A stretch of 64,000 nucleotides of DNA from Takashimella koratensis (GCA_003116875.1 BCKT01000007.1:1328820-1392819), one strand, 5' to 3'; counted from the stretch's first letter, positions 1 to 12,247 are shown. A program made the numbers and translations. Notes: a model not told the origin generated them from the sequence alone.

Positions 1-1971
1 CAAATGGTTGAGAAGATTGCGGATAATACGACCAAGATTAAACAGAACAAGGTGTTGCCGTACCTCGTTTCCAAGGTGGTTGAAGTAAGTCAGACGCGAT
101 ACGAGTGTAGCGAGTGTCTTGTTGGCCATGGTTACCGTTGGGGCGAAATGCCGAGTGGGGTCTGGATCGAGCGCCTTCCGATCCGACTGCTCTCTTGGGT
201 TAGATGACAGAGAATTGGATAGGGAGATGTGAAGGCTGCGGAGGCGGAAATCAGCTCGGTCGTTGATGTTTAATCGTGAACTCCCGCTGACATACCCAGA
301 TCCTCGACGTCGACTCGGAGATTCAAGAAGGCGCTACTCACAACGAGCAAAGCGCGAAGAAGTCCAAATGTGCAGTGATCAAGACCTCGACTCGACAGGT
401 GAGTCTTGACCTCGTCTCAAGCTCTCCCTATCTTGTCTATGATTGCATTGCGGGGTGTCTTCAAGCTGGGCTTTCGAATTGTGCGAGGAGCTGACAAGGA
501 CCACCCGCACAGACCGTGTTCCTCCCGATCATTGGACTCGTCCCGCACAACGAACTTCGCCCCGGCGATTTGATCGGTGTCAACAAGGACTCGTACCTCA
601 TCCTCGACAAGCTCCCTGCGGGTAAGCACTTGCCCAGTCTGCAATCCTGCTTCCTCTTGCCACTGAGTTTCCGTCTGCCAATACCGTTTCTTTCGTCTTT
701 GCAATCTCTTCGCAGCCCACTGACGATCGCAGAATACGACGCCCGTGTCAAGGCCATGGAAGTTGACGAGCGACCGACCGAGACGTATACCGACATTGGA
801 GGGCTTGACAAGCAGATCGAGGAGCTCGTCGAGGCTATGTGAGTGGTTGTTCACGATGCTGCCAAAAGCCTTGAATCTGGAGTCTAACGCAATGCAGTGT
901 GCTTCCCATGCAGCAGGCAGACAAGTTCAAGACCCTCGGCATCACCCCGCCCAAGGGATGCTTGATGTACGGCCCGCCAGGTGAGTTGGGCGTGTAGAGG
1001 ACGTGTGAACTGCGCTGACTTTCATAGGTACCGGTAAGACTCTTCTCGCCAGGGCGTGTGCAGCGCAGACCAACGCTTGCTACCTCAAGCTCGCTGGTCC
1101 CTCTCTCGTCCAGGTGGGTGTTGACTGCTGGCTAGCTGTAGACCCTCAGCAGTGCTGTTTTCTGATACCTGAGCACCTACTGACCCATTCAGATGTACAT
1201 CGGTGACGGTGCCAAACTCGTTCGTGACGCATTCGAACTTGCGAAACAAAAAGCGCCCGCAATCATCTTCATCGATGAACTTGACGCTGTCGGTACTAAA
1301 CGTTTCGATTCCGATAAAGCTGGTGATCGTGAAGTTCAACGTACCATGCTTGAGCTCCTCAACCAGCTTGATGGGTTCTCAAGCGATAGTCGAATCAAAG
1401 TGATTGCAGCGACCAACAGGATTGATATTCTTGACCCGGCACTGTTGAGGTCTGGAAGATTGGATAGGAAGATTGAGTTCCCGTTGCCGAATGAGAAGGC
1501 GAGAGAGAACATTCTGCAGATCCACGCGAGAAAACTTAATCATGTTGGGGTCAAGTGAGTGTGACTTGTGCAAGGTGTGGGCTGTGGGCCTGGATGGTCT
1601 GCAGATCGGGAAAGGCGATCGAGATTGTTTTCGGGCTCAGCTGACATTACACAGCTTTGAGGAACTTGCGCGCTCGACAGAGGACATGAACGGTGCTCAG
1701 CTCAAGGCTGTCTGTGTGGAGGCCGGTATGGTGAGTGTCGCGCACCATCCCACTGCCCCGTGCCATGAGACCTTGATAGCCTCGTACTGACCCTGCCCAG
1801 CTCGCATTGCGGCAAAACGCAACTCAGCTCACCCACGAGCACTTCCACGGCGGTATTCTCGAGGTTCAGGCTCGCAAGGCCAAAGAGCACCACGTGAGTT
1901 TTGGTCGCGGTTCGGTTGGAACAGGTTATGACAGTGAACATCGGCTGACGACGGTGTAGTACTTTGCCTAA
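1..1971 (+). CDS. RPT5: 26S proteasome regulatory ATPase subunit Rpt5 (PSMC3-like), 5' end outside window
   Basis: AAA+ ATPase of the 19S regulatory particle base, which unfolds ubiquitinated substrates and opens the 20S gate. The window starts inside the coding sequence: the residues encoded at 4-84 ([17 protein letters not shown]) align with an internal part of human PSMC3, so the ATG at 4 is probably not the start. Exons read: <1-84, 300-398, 513-621, 733-838, 898-980, 1028-1113, 1193-1554, 1655-1730, 1801-1893, 1960-1971. Visible motifs are the OB-domain block VIGV-like [14 protein letters not shown], Walker A GPPGTGKT split across the 980/1028 junction, Walker [10 protein letters not shown], and the second region of homology around [20 protein letters not shown]. 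The C-terminus HHYFA* is an HbYX-type tail that docks into the 20S alpha ring, and it is carried on a 12-nt last exon. All nine introns are GT-AG. Family assignment is very secure. Confidence 0.97.
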
Positions 1972-2501
1972 ACTGGGTTTGAGTGGAACGAGAGAATACG
2001 TGGCTGGACCGTGTGGGGGATCGTGGAGTGGACAAGGAGACAGTGGCGCGCGGCTCGGGAGGTGGTAGTGTTGGCGACAGAGTTGAGAAAGCAGTGCAGA
2101 ATCGTGGGCGTGGGCGGTAGAGATATGTCTGCTTTGGTGTATTGTACATTTTTTTTTCATTCTCTCATACTTTTTTCATTCTCTCATACAGTGACGAACG
2201 ACGAAGAGAACGAGCCAAGAGGGCATGCAAATGATCACACAGCTATGGGAAGTCATTGAGACTGGGGTGGATACTGGGACAGGCAAAGTCGGTCGATGTT
2301 GGTGGAGGAGTCGGGATATGGGAAGAGTTGACCCTGGCTACAGGCTGCGGGTACTTGAACGGTGACGATATCTTACCGAGTTTCACAACATCACCCACTA
2401 ACACCACCAGACAACACGTTGACGACAATCTCATCGTCAACATCAACCATATCGAACAACTTATCACCTTCAACAGCAACAAAACGAGAGACATCCAACC
2501 C
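1972..2501. other. Intergenic: RPT5 3' region and promoter of LCHN/Anr2 gene
   Basis: No gene seen. Holds a T-rich direct duplication (ttttttcattctctcatac twice, about 2151-2189) about 180 bp after the RPT5 stop. Confidence 0.6.
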
Positions 2502-4773
2502 ATGGGCGTTGACTCGACCATGGTACGTTCCCCGTTCCCCGTCCCTCGTCCCTCGTCCCTCGACCCCCGTCGTCCCAATGATCTGGCGTCAGAGGTCATC
2601 TTCCAGCCCCTCCTCCTTCCTCCGCGGTCGTGCTTGAGTCGCCACTGATTAGTCTCTAGTCAGACAACACTGTCGATCCCTCTCATGCGCAGGCGCAGGC
2701 CCAGGCCCAGAGTCAGGAGATTTCGTCCTTCCCTCCCCTCGCGGCGGTGTTTCTGACCCATTTCGACGATATCAAGGGTCAATCGGTGGTGTTCTACCAA
2801 TCCATCTCGGAAGGTGTGTCCCCGCCGTTTCCCTCGTGCATTACCACCCAACTCCCGACCGCCTACCCGTCCTCGCGCTTGATCAACCTCGACCAGACCA
2901 ATATTTGCATCCTCCTCTTTCCCTCTCCTCATCCTTCCATGAACAATGAGCTTACTCATTCTCTTACCATATCTTAGACCTCCTCCCTCCCGGGTCTATC
3001 GAACATACCACCCTCCCTTCGGGTCTTCACTTGATCGACTCTGACCTGATCCTCTTCACGCACGGTGGGCGACCGGGATGCGGTCTGTTCCGGAGTCGCG
3101 ATACAGGTGAAGGAAGGGGGAAACGGATGGCTACTGTTGGTGTTGTCCTCGGTGAGTCATGTTAATCATCATCTTCTTCGCTTGTTGCGTTGTTCTCCGT
3201 ATCGTTGCGAAGCTTGGCTGCAGTATATGCCAAGGCTCAGTTCTGACGCTGACAATTCCAGCGTCAACACGTACCGAGACGCTGTTTGAGCTTCAACAAC
3301 CACTCGCGGCCATCTATGACCGTCTCGAAACCTTTGGAGGCGCTCCATTCGGTCCTGGCGACGCGTCACTCACGACTTCCCTCCTCACCTCTCTATGGGA
3401 ATCCTCTCGCTCTCCAGGTCTCTTCAACGACCCTGCCTCTACACCTAACCCCCGCCCTTTCACCTCCGTCTCCACCTCCCTCCCCTCCCCTATCAACACC
3501 CCCGACCATCCCGTCCATCCAATAACCTACCTCCCGGCCCTCCTTGGTCTCCTCGGACCCGCCATCGTCACGCTCTACAAAGCGGCCGTATCAGGCCAAC
3601 GCGTTCTTCTCTACTCTGCCCCGCCGCTTCTCCCGCTCGGCGCGTTCGCGTGGTGTGTGAACGCAATGGCACAGCCGCCGGTAGGAGCACAACATGCGGT
3701 TCAAAGTCGGTGGTTGGGGAATATCGGGTTGATGGATCTGGATCGGGTGGGGAAATTGAAAGGCGGTTGGGTCGCTAGTGAGTGCCCCGGGTCTGAGATC
3801 GCAGTCTTAGCTTCAAGTCATTTATATCGCTGAGGTGCATGGTTTTCTACGAGTAGATGGATGCTAATACCAACTCTCTATCACTACAGCCACGTCCGAC
3901 GCGATCTACCGATCCCACCCTGCCGCCTACGACCTCTTCATCGACCTCTCCTCCTCCCTTCACGTATCCGACGACCACCCTTCTCCTTCTTCTTCATCCC
4001 CTGCCATCCTCACAGCTACGTCACGCTCTTCCCCAGGTTCCAAACCCACCACGGTCTCCGTTAGCTACGCGTTCTCCGACCTACCCCTGTACCGCGCGCT
4101 AGTCATGCTCGACCGTTCTCCGTCCTCCGTCACTGCCTCTACCGCCGACGCGACTCGCCTCGGGGTCGGGACGGGCGGAGTCCCGATCTCAGAGACAGCA
4201 GGGGTCTGGTTGTTGCTCTTCGCACTAGCAGAGAGACTCTGGGCGCTTTGTGTAGGTGTCTGTGAGTTTGCAGTAGGGAGAGGGAGAGTCGGTGAGATTG
4301 CATTAGGGGAAGGGGACGAAGATGCGAGACATCTGCTTCTGGGTGACGATGGAGTCCCATTCGTGGAGGACGACGATGAGGAGGACGAGGAGGGCGATGT
4401 GGACGAGGAAGGAGGGTTCAGTGGAGTTGGTGGGGATGGAGAAGGTGTCAGGTCCCGAAGACGTGCTGCGAAACTTCGTCGACTAGGGGAAGAAGATGAC
4501 GCTTCTCGACGAGGTAGGCTTCTGTTACGTCAATTCCACCATAACACCTACCACCTCTACTGGCGACTACTCAGTGCTCGTCGATCAAGTGGGACCAGTG
4601 CAGGAAATGCGGCGTTGAAATTGACGGATAAAGAAGTGGCGACGTTGTGTGGAGTGAGAAAAGTGTTCGGAGCAGGAGCAGAGGAAGGGAGGTGGTGGCA
4701 GCGCTTGGCGGAGACTTGGGGGGTCGTAGGAGGGGAGAGCGTGGAGGGGGAGGAGGGGCAGGATTTGGATTGA
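2502..4773 (+). CDS. LCHN/Anr2-family DENN-like protein (DUF2347 + DUF4484)
   Basis: Five exons (2502-2522, 2660-2813, 2978-3151, 3262-3777, 3890-4773), 1749 nt, 582 residues; all phases agree. The start is the first ATG that splices into the conserved FPPLAAVFLTHFDD block; it sits on a 21-nt coding exon. The N-terminal half resembles the LCHN/Anr2/Avl9 DENN-related family: LPPGSIEHTTLPSGLH, then LILFTHGGRPGCGLF and the block YKAAVSGQRVLLYS followed by TSDAIYRSHPAAYDLFIDL. The C-terminal half matches the arrangement in which DUF2347 is followed by DUF4484, ending with the helical RQFHHNTYHLYWRLLS region and the DKEVATLCGVRKVFG motif. A strongly acidic insert (DDDEEDEEGDVDEEGG, around 4368-4430) lies in the second half. 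DENN-type proteins act in Rab regulation and late secretory traffic, but the specific role here is inference. Family recognition is from memory of conserved blocks, not a search. Confidence 0.8.
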
Positions 4774-6707
4774 GCGAGGGAATGGGTAGAAAGATTGTGG
4801 GTAGGGCACAGCATAGAGGGCAGCCTAAATCCTCGTACTTGTCAAGGAGGTCGGCGGAAGCCTTTTGGGGAGTCGGTACAAGCGAGTAGCGAGTGTGGTA
4901 GAGTATGTACTCTGTGACTGAATATATTTATTCAACGAGAACTCGCCACTTGGGCTCGCAGATGCGGAGCTTTTTGTAGCATGGGCTTGTACTACCTGCC
5001 TTTGAGTCTCGTCTCCAGATCCAGTGCTGTACTATAAACTACTAGGTCTGTCTGTCTTATGTCTGACATGTTCGATTAGGGGGTTACCGATTGCGATAAG
5101 ACAGTTACCAATTGCGGGTCAGCTGTTGCGGTTCGCTCGCAACGGTACTGTCGGTGGAGATTTGACAGGGCGGGCAATGAGAGACGTCTCGAGGTAACGA
5201 TTGATCGGCAATCATCAATCCGGCAACCGCGCCACGCCACAACCTTGCCTCGCCAACGAGCACGGTCAAGCTGCAGCTCTCATTGCATCGCCCCAACACC
5301 TTCTCACGGCTGCTCACTACACCATACACCGTACATCATCCTCCATCCACACTTCATTCCACCATCGTCCACCCACATATTCGAGTATTCACTTTTTCAA
5401 GCAACGATGCCCCACTCACCACCGCATCGCCTCCCTTTTCGTTTGCAGCAGCATTTATCATATCATGGATCTTTAAAGTGATCGAGCTGTTTGCTGATCT
5501 ACTGAGGCTTATCTAGACGACAAGACCGCTCATTCGCGTACTGCTATACCCCTTTTGGCACCCGTTATACTTGCCTCGCCTCGTGTGGTCACTGCCTCGC
5601 GAGATCTTGTCCTCAATTCTGGCCATATGGAATGCTTCAGGCATCATTTGGGACGTCCCCACCATCGTTCAAACACGCCTTTACGGTGATCACGAGATCC
5701 CACGTGAGTTTTTTGTGTTCAAGCACATGGTCAGTTTGGATTCAGTTTGGAGTTTTTCCAAGAGTTTGTGTGGCTCGCGACTCAATTCTATAACACGGTT
5801 CTACAGACTATCTTTCGAGGGAATCTCCGTCGTTGATCGCACTTTCGAATTGATTTCTTTCAAACTGGTCTAGCGAATCAGGCGCCACCTGTTTTATCTT
5901 TCCAAGCAGCTCTTCGAGTTCTTCTTCCAGCCCGCCCTTATCTTGGTCAAAGCCAGGGACGTGGCCCAATGATTTATGGAGGGTTCCCGAGTTGCGCCGC
6001 CGAGTACTTTCAATTCGTAACGTCCAGGAACTCGTTTGTCCGATGCGAGTCGATCTGTGTACCTTCATAGATGCTGCGGCGGTACTGTATAACACAACGT
6101 TATATGCTGACGCGTACCGACTGATCAAGTTTCAGAACAAGAACTCCACACGTGTCTGCTGTGCTTGCGGAAGGCTAGGTCACTAGAGAAATCTTTCAGA
6201 TCAATCAAGGTCTCGGTGACGCGCAACGCGTTAATTTGTACATGTGCTCAATTCGGACGATTGAAAATTGGCGCGATTCGCTCAAGCGCTAAGATCTTGA
6301 ACTCCTCGTTGAATCACCCCGGCATCTTCACGAAATGTGATTTATCAACCTGGATCGAAGCCTGATGTCAGAGAAAGGCAGCGTAGCACTTCACGTCGAC
6401 TTCAGAACCCCAAATGGTGCCTATCCGTGTCATACCGCCATCGTCTTGTCAGCCTCATAACGAAGGACGCTAAGACAGGAGACGAAGAGTAGACGAAGAG
6501 CATATAAATATATATTACGGACACCGTGAGACAGCTGATTGGTTCTTCGTTGAATGAATATCTTATTATCCCAGTTTAAAAGCGAACATCGTCAGGTAAC
6601 CTATCAAAGGGCTACCGCTACTGCAACGCTACCACAGTTTCCACCTCACCGGTGGCTAACGCTAGGTCTTCCACCTTCTTCGCAGACCCAACCTCCGACC
6701 CCCTTGT
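4774..6707. other. Intergenic stretch with possible decayed gene (about 5407-6190)
   Basis: No intact gene recognised. On the + strand a frame running about 5890-6186 is open for about 95 codons and reads like part of a protein (LWRVPELRRRVLSIRNVQEL ... LYADAYRLIKFQN) but lacks an ATG. A good donor (gtgagt at 5704) and acceptor (tctacag at about 5806) join an upstream open stretch (SLPREILSSILAIWN) to a frame that soon meets a stop (LIALSN*). This could be a fragment of an F-box-like gene or chance. The rest carries the LCHN 3' region and nothing I can name. Confidence 0.3.
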
Positions 6708-7749
6708 CTATTTCTTGACGGGCGGGGGAACCGCCTCGTTGTAGTTGGGCTCGCCGAACGCGCCCTTGAGTTTGGGCTCTGCGATGATGCGCTGAAAGTA
6801 GGCGAGTGCGTTGGGGAACTTTTCCTGCAAGATTTAAGGATCAAGTAGGTGAGAGCAAGGTGTTAGCCTTGCTTACATTTACAGTGATGTTCAAGCCCAC
6901 CTGCCAGGTCTTGTCGAAGAATTTGTTGTACCCGTGACCAAGGACCGAAGCGAGGGTGATGTCCGCAAGAGAGAGCTTGTCACCAACGACGTAAGGGTGG
7001 GTCTTGACCCAGTTGTCGATACGGCCGATACGCCTCTCGACGGCGCCAAGGGCTCCCTTGGCCATCTGTGGGTTTAGCGAGAGACCACGGGAAGAGATGC
7101 GCCTGATTCGAGATGCCGAGGGACAGGTACGTGGGAACAAGCACGAAGTACATCAGGACTTCAGCTTACCTCTTCGTCAAAGTTGTACATGCCGACGTGG
7201 GCGCGGTGGCATACGGCGAGCGGGGTCATGATCTATCCAGGTTGCCATAGTCAGTGGTTGCTCGAGAGGTAGGTTTAGGGCCTGTGGATAAATGCTCACC
7301 TCGCCCTCGCAGATGAGGAGCCAGTTGACAATCTGGGCACGGAGAGCCGGGTCCTCGGGAACGAGGCCGCAGTCGGGAGCAGCAACGGTGCAGACTGCGT
7401 GGTTAGCGATGACCCTTACGCCTTGGCGAGTTCTGACACTGTGCTCGCTCAACGTGATCCAAGCAATCCGACTACCATCCAACCTACAACCCCCGCAAAA
7501 CACAGCCCTCGCCCACTTACTGTACATCGAGATAGCCGCCGCCTCGGTCAAAGTGGTCTTGCCGTCTGCGCTCTCAAACGCCGGGACCGTCCAAGTGGGG
7601 AACTTGGCCATGAACTCGGGGTCCTTGTGCCCATCGGGAGGGGTGGTGATGACGAGCTCGTACTCGACGCCCGCGGCGGCCGCGACGGCCTCGAGACGGG
7701 TGAGTCGGGAGTGACCCTTGTACATGTAGACCTTGCCGATGGGAGCCAT
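6708..7749 (-). CDS. Glutathione S-transferase-domain protein, eEF1B-gamma N-terminal-like (GST only)
   Basis: Five exons on the minus strand (7749-7521, 7394-7300, 7232-7170, 7065-6877, 6824-6708), 693 nt, 230 residues, all phases consistent. The N-terminus MAPIGKVYMYKGHSR and the thioredoxin-like fold block FPTWTVPAFESADG with LTEAAAISMYI are of the type seen in translation elongation factor 1B-gamma. The all-alpha GST C-terminal part follows (NWVKTHPYVVGDKLSLADITLAS, then FPNALAYFQRIIAEPKLKGAFG). eEF1B-gamma is normally about 400 residues, with a charged linker and a C-terminal EF1G domain. Here the frame stops at PPPVKK*, just where the linker should start, and I see no EF1G domain downstream to 4774. 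It is therefore either a stand-alone GST-like paralogue or a truncated eEF1B-gamma. Divergent with the Prm10-like gene. A longer N-terminus from an in-frame upstream Met is possible but unlikely. Confidence 0.88.
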
Positions 7750-8811
7750 GATGAGTTTTTTTAGGTGGTGTGGGTGGTTGGAGGTGAGTAGAGTGAGTGG
7801 AAGAGAGAAATGAGGGGGTGTGGGATGGTGGGCTGGACTAAAAGGCAAGCACAGATTGGACGGGGGATCTGGGGAAGTCGAGACCACCCCGACCCGACCG
7901 ATCGTACTCCTCCGCTCTAGCTCACGGCGACGGCGTTAGCCGGGAGCTCTTGTTCGGAGAGTGCTAGATTCCGGACGCGTTGTGCGGGCCAAACCCGACC
8001 CATGTACCGACCTCCCGACATCCCAAACTCGGAATCTCGCCATCTCGCCATCACGCCTTCGCACTTCCCTCGTTGTCCGTACGGGTCGACGGGTAAGTGC
8101 AGAGGGTGCTCCTCCTTGCTTCCCCTCTTTCCCTGGTGACTTCCCCTTGATTAGCAATCTCACCGAATCAGAAATCGGAAAAAGAGAACCAACTCGGCAA
8201 CTCGGGATTAAAAAGGACGGGTGAAAAACACGGCGCTCGGGGTGAGATTCGGGGTGGATTCAGCGCCGCGAGTCGGGGCGAAGGAGTTCGGGGCGGATCG
8301 TGGGTGGGGGTGGTTGGGGTGGGGGTGTGGTTCATGAGAAACATGATACATGAGACGCTCCCTGTGCCGAGGATCATGACGAAGTGTAATCTTACCAGTT
8401 CTGCTGAGAAGTCTCAACTTTACGTCGTTCTTATCCCCTTCGTTAAAAATTGCCGGCGGCAGTGAGACGGTGCCTTGACAGCTGAGAATGACGTCGCACT
8501 GACGTCGACTGCAAAAATCTTCCCGCAGACTTGCTCATCGCTTCGCTTCCATCGTCGAGGCACAGAATACATCACACCTCTGTGCCTCTCCCTAAGGCCG
8601 CTCGCCGCGCACTGCGCAACCCATGTCAGGGCGATGGGCCGTAGACTATAGCGTAAGGCGTAACTAAGCGTAATTTGCGTCCGATTTGTTCGCAGTCGAC
8701 ACGAGTTTTACTCACCCACTTGCCATCTTGCAGAACATACGATAAAGAAACCCACTCACATTCTTCCCAGTTGTCCACTCGGTCCAGTGTATCTCAGCAC
8801 CTACCCCCTAC
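7750..8811. other. Divergent intergenic region between GST and Prm10-like genes
   Basis: About 1.06 kb shared upstream region. Contains two TGACGTC motifs (8489-8495 and 8500-8506) and no gene-like frame. The open frames here are short and not protein-like. Confidence 0.6.
8489..8506. promoter_or_regulatory. Paired CRE/ATF-like TGACGTC sites
   Basis: Two TGACGTCg copies 11 bp apart (one helical turn), 306-323 bp upstream of the Prm10-like start. TGACGT(C/A) is the core bound by CREB/ATF-type bZIP factors. That such a factor binds here is inference from motif and spacing. Confidence 0.35.
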
Positions 8812-11800
8812 ATGGATTCGGAAGCGACAACACCACTACCAAGCTCCCCTGTCTCGTCCAACCCGAGTCTCGCTTCGTTGCCGACACTTGCTTCGCTGGC
8901 GCCGATCCCAGCGGCAACGATCCCCGGAAGCGACATATCCCCAGAAGATGTAATCGTCGCTGACGTTGATGCACCGACGGGAGATGTGGTCAGTTCAGCG
9001 TCCCCAGTTGACAATGTGATCAACGAGATCGAGCCACCGCGAGTTGTTGATCCCCTCAGGGTGCACTTTCGACGGCGGGTGCACCATATCATCGATATGG
9101 GTAACTCGGAGCAAATCGAGCATGATCAACAGAAAGAAGAGGGGGACGAGGAGAAGGATAGGTCGAGTAGGCCGTTTAGGAGGGCTGCATCACGTCTTGT
9201 TCGGCGCCATACGGGGAAACCCAGTTGGCGAGATTCAGATACCGAGGTCGACACGGACGTTTCGTCTTCGGCGGTATCTCTTGCATCTGCCTCGCCTTCC
9301 AGGAATGAGGGGAGAGACGACGGTCACCCGGAACATGAACCCAATCGACCCCGTCGACAGCGAACCCGTCGCCAATCATCAGTTTCGTCCGCGGGTTCCG
9401 AAATGTCCGATGAGGACTTGGGTATGTCGCGCGGAGGGGTACTGAGCGCGTTACTGGGGCTGTACAGGGAAGAAGCGTCAACAAAACAAGGTTTGAAGAG
9501 AGTGGTCAAGGGCGATTTGAAGAAAGGGCGTCGGAGGCATTGGTCAGAGGGGACGTTGTTTGACGAGGGGTCAAGAAATACCTCGGCGTCGTCTTTGGCT
9601 AGTGAGCGGTTTCGGCGAGAAAGTAGGGACAGTGAAGCAACGATGGGCGAGGTCTCGGATACTGGCGGGTTTTATCGGAGTCAAGAGCGCGTGCATCGGA
9701 ATCGACGACGACAGCAGTTACCTCATCGGAGTCAGAACCTCGACGATCCGTATATCCCTTCGCCAAAGTATTCCAACCCGTTGACACCTGGAGCGAATGT
9801 AACGATTGCTCAACAGGCGAGGGCTTTCGTGGTTCGGAGCGTCGGTGGGCTACTTGGTCAGCCAGCGGTGGTAGATGAGGACGCAAAGCCGTATCGTACC
9901 ATGGCAGCGTTGGTCGTCGCGACTTCTGGTTTGAGCGGGTTCGCAAGTCCGACTCTTGCGCATCTGGCGCCGGCAACTGGAAGGGACGCAGAGACGAGTG
10001 AGGGGGTTAGGAAGTTGAGTTGGTATGAGGGAGTGATAGAGTCCGAGGCGAGGGAGCAGGACGAGGTCAGGAGAGAAGATAGCGAAGTTTTGCAGGCTGC
10101 AGAAGGGGAGGTGGTGGATATGGATAAGAGGATGGAGCAGGGTAGGAGAGGAAGGCAGAGGAGGAGAGGGAAAAGGAGGCAGAAGGAGATGGCGATTACG
10201 AAGCATGTCTCGAGTATTCTACAGAGGAAGAAGTGGGTCAAAGTGAAGGTAATCATGCTGACTTTAGGTTTATTGAGATGCTCGCCAAGGCGGTTGTCAA
10301 GTAGGTCGCGTCTATAGCAGACGAAACAGCTGCTAACGATGCGGTAGCTACGGTGCACCCGCGCACTCTGTCGAATTTTGGCTCGAAGCCACTGCGCATA
10401 TTCTCGACATTCACGCGAGTTTCATCTACTTCCCTGGCGTACTTATAGTGGCCTTCAGGGATACAGACGTGCACTCGACTGATATCCTGTTCATTAAGTA
10501 AGTAGGGCTGACTGCTTAGCTATTGTCGTCCGCATTGGATCGTTGACATAGCGCAGACCGCGCGGAGCGTTGGAATTGTATCGCCTGTCCCTAGTGCACT
10601 CCGTGTATCGCAAGGTAGGTCTGGATATTCCAGACGCCGCTTACGTCTAGGTCGTCCACGATGAGATTTCGGCAAGTCAAGGATGTCGAGTCCTCCGACG
10701 TATCCAGAAAAAGGCATGTTACTCTTCCTCTCTCCAAGCTGACACGCGCAGACCTCACCATACTCGCGGATCACCCTCATCCTCTTCGCGGGCATCGCAT
10801 CGGGCTGTTCAGCACGGGTTGCGTTTTCCGGCTCGTTCATAGACATCCTCATGGGCGGAGCACTGGGTATGATCCTTGCCGTTGTGCAGTTCACAGCAGC
10901 CGAGAAGCATCGATTGGTCAGTAATATCTTTGAGATTGGAATCGCAGGGATCTTGAGCTTTATCGCGGTGAGTTTGAAGTTACAATGTGGCTTGAAGATC
11001 GCTGATGTTCGACAGAGAGGATTGGGAACAACCGAGTTCTTCTGCTTTGAGTCGCTGGCATCGGTGAGTCGTAGCTTGGGACTGAACAGAACATCCACTG
11101 AGAATACTAGGCAGCGATTGTCCTGATTCTGCCAGGTTGGCACATCTGCCTCGGCTCGCTCGAGCTGGGGTCCAAGATGGTTGCCGCGGGTGCAATGTGA
11201 GTAGCCCTTCCGCCTTGACATATATTCCAAGCTGACCGACCTGGAACAGTCGCATCGTCTGGGCGATCATCTACACCCTCTTCTTGTCCTTTGGCCTCTC
11301 CCTCGGTAGCCAAATCTGGGACGCTGTCGGGCCAGCGCAGTACACTGGCTTGTCGTCGACCGGCACGTCGGACGTAACCATCCAGGGTAGCTTTACAAGC
11401 AACAATTCTCTCTTTGACACCGAGTTCAACAACGGTGCGTCGAAGCTCATTGACCAGTATGACTGACACCGGCAGGGACTTTCACATTCACGAATGGGTC
11501 AATGACAACGACGACGACGGTGACGTGTTACCGAAACCCCGACTGGGACTACTGGTGGTACACTGAGCGTGAGTTTTGCTCAAGAAACTCAACGTGAGGG
11601 CTGAGCTGATCGACCTAGCGAGCGACTGGTGGCTGTTCCTCCTAGTACCCATGTTCGCCTTCGCCCTAGCAGTCTGGTTCAGAGCCGATTGGCGCTCCAA
11701 GGACATCCTCGTGATGGTGGTTGTTGCTTCGGCGGGCTACGTCGTCAACTTCTACGTCGAGGGGGTGAGTCCGTGCTTCGCTCGAGTATCCAACGCGGCT

Positions 11801-12247
11801 GACTGTGATCTAGGTCATCGACCAGACCAACGTCTCCACTGCCGTGGCCTCATTCACGATCGGGTAAGCTTCTGAGACCTCAGCTTCAACATGGAATATG
11901 CTGACATCGCCAGGATCTTGGGTAACCTCTACTCTCGATTCTTTGGAGGGTCCGCGTTCCCGTCCATGGTCGTCGGAATCCTCCTCGAAGTGCCCAACGC
12001 CATCGCTGCGGCAGGTGGGCTCAGCGCAAGTTCGAGCAGTAGCAGTGACTCTCAGACAAGTACTCAGCTGGACACGGCGGTGGTTGTCAGGTGAGTTAAG
12101 CAAACGGACTTGGGGGAAATACAAGGAGACTAACGAATCAGCATACGGATGGTGCAGAGTGGGATCGGGCTAGCAATAGGGCTGTTTGCCGCGGCGCTGG
12201 TGGTCTACCCGCTTGGTAAGAAGAACAGATACATATTCAGCTACTAG
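8812..12247 (+). CDS. Prm10/ThrE-family (DUF1212-type) multi-pass membrane protein
   Basis: Fourteen exons, 2832 nt, 943 residues; I traced every junction and the phases agree. Exon boundaries: 8812-10232, 10268-10300, 10348-10497, 10557-10614, 10651-10713, 10752-10967, 11016-11063, 11111-11196, 11250-11434, 11476-11568, 11619-11764, 11814-11863, 11914-12090, 12142-12247. The first about 470 residues are hydrophilic, Ser/Arg/Glu-rich and probably disordered, with a basic stretch GRRGRQRRRGKRRQKE. The conserved part starts at FIEMLAKAVVNYGAPAHSVE, the characteristic start of the ThrE/Prm10 cytosolic domain, followed by FWLEATAHILDI. About ten hydrophobic segments follow, e.g. ITLILFAGIASGC, MILAVVQFTA and WLFLLVPMFAFALAVWF. 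The family comprises putative threonine/serine exporters and yeast pheromone-regulated Prm10; the substrate in fungi is unknown. The intron at 10714-10751 begins with GC (GCATGT), a GC-AG intron; most others are GT-AG, several only 35-50 bp. Confidence 0.88.

Noticed and set aside
9858..10358. Antisense frame with hydrophobic runs opposite the Prm10-like first exon
   Set aside because: Complement of Glu/Lys/Arg codons reads as Leu/Ser/Pro; the sense strand is the supported gene.
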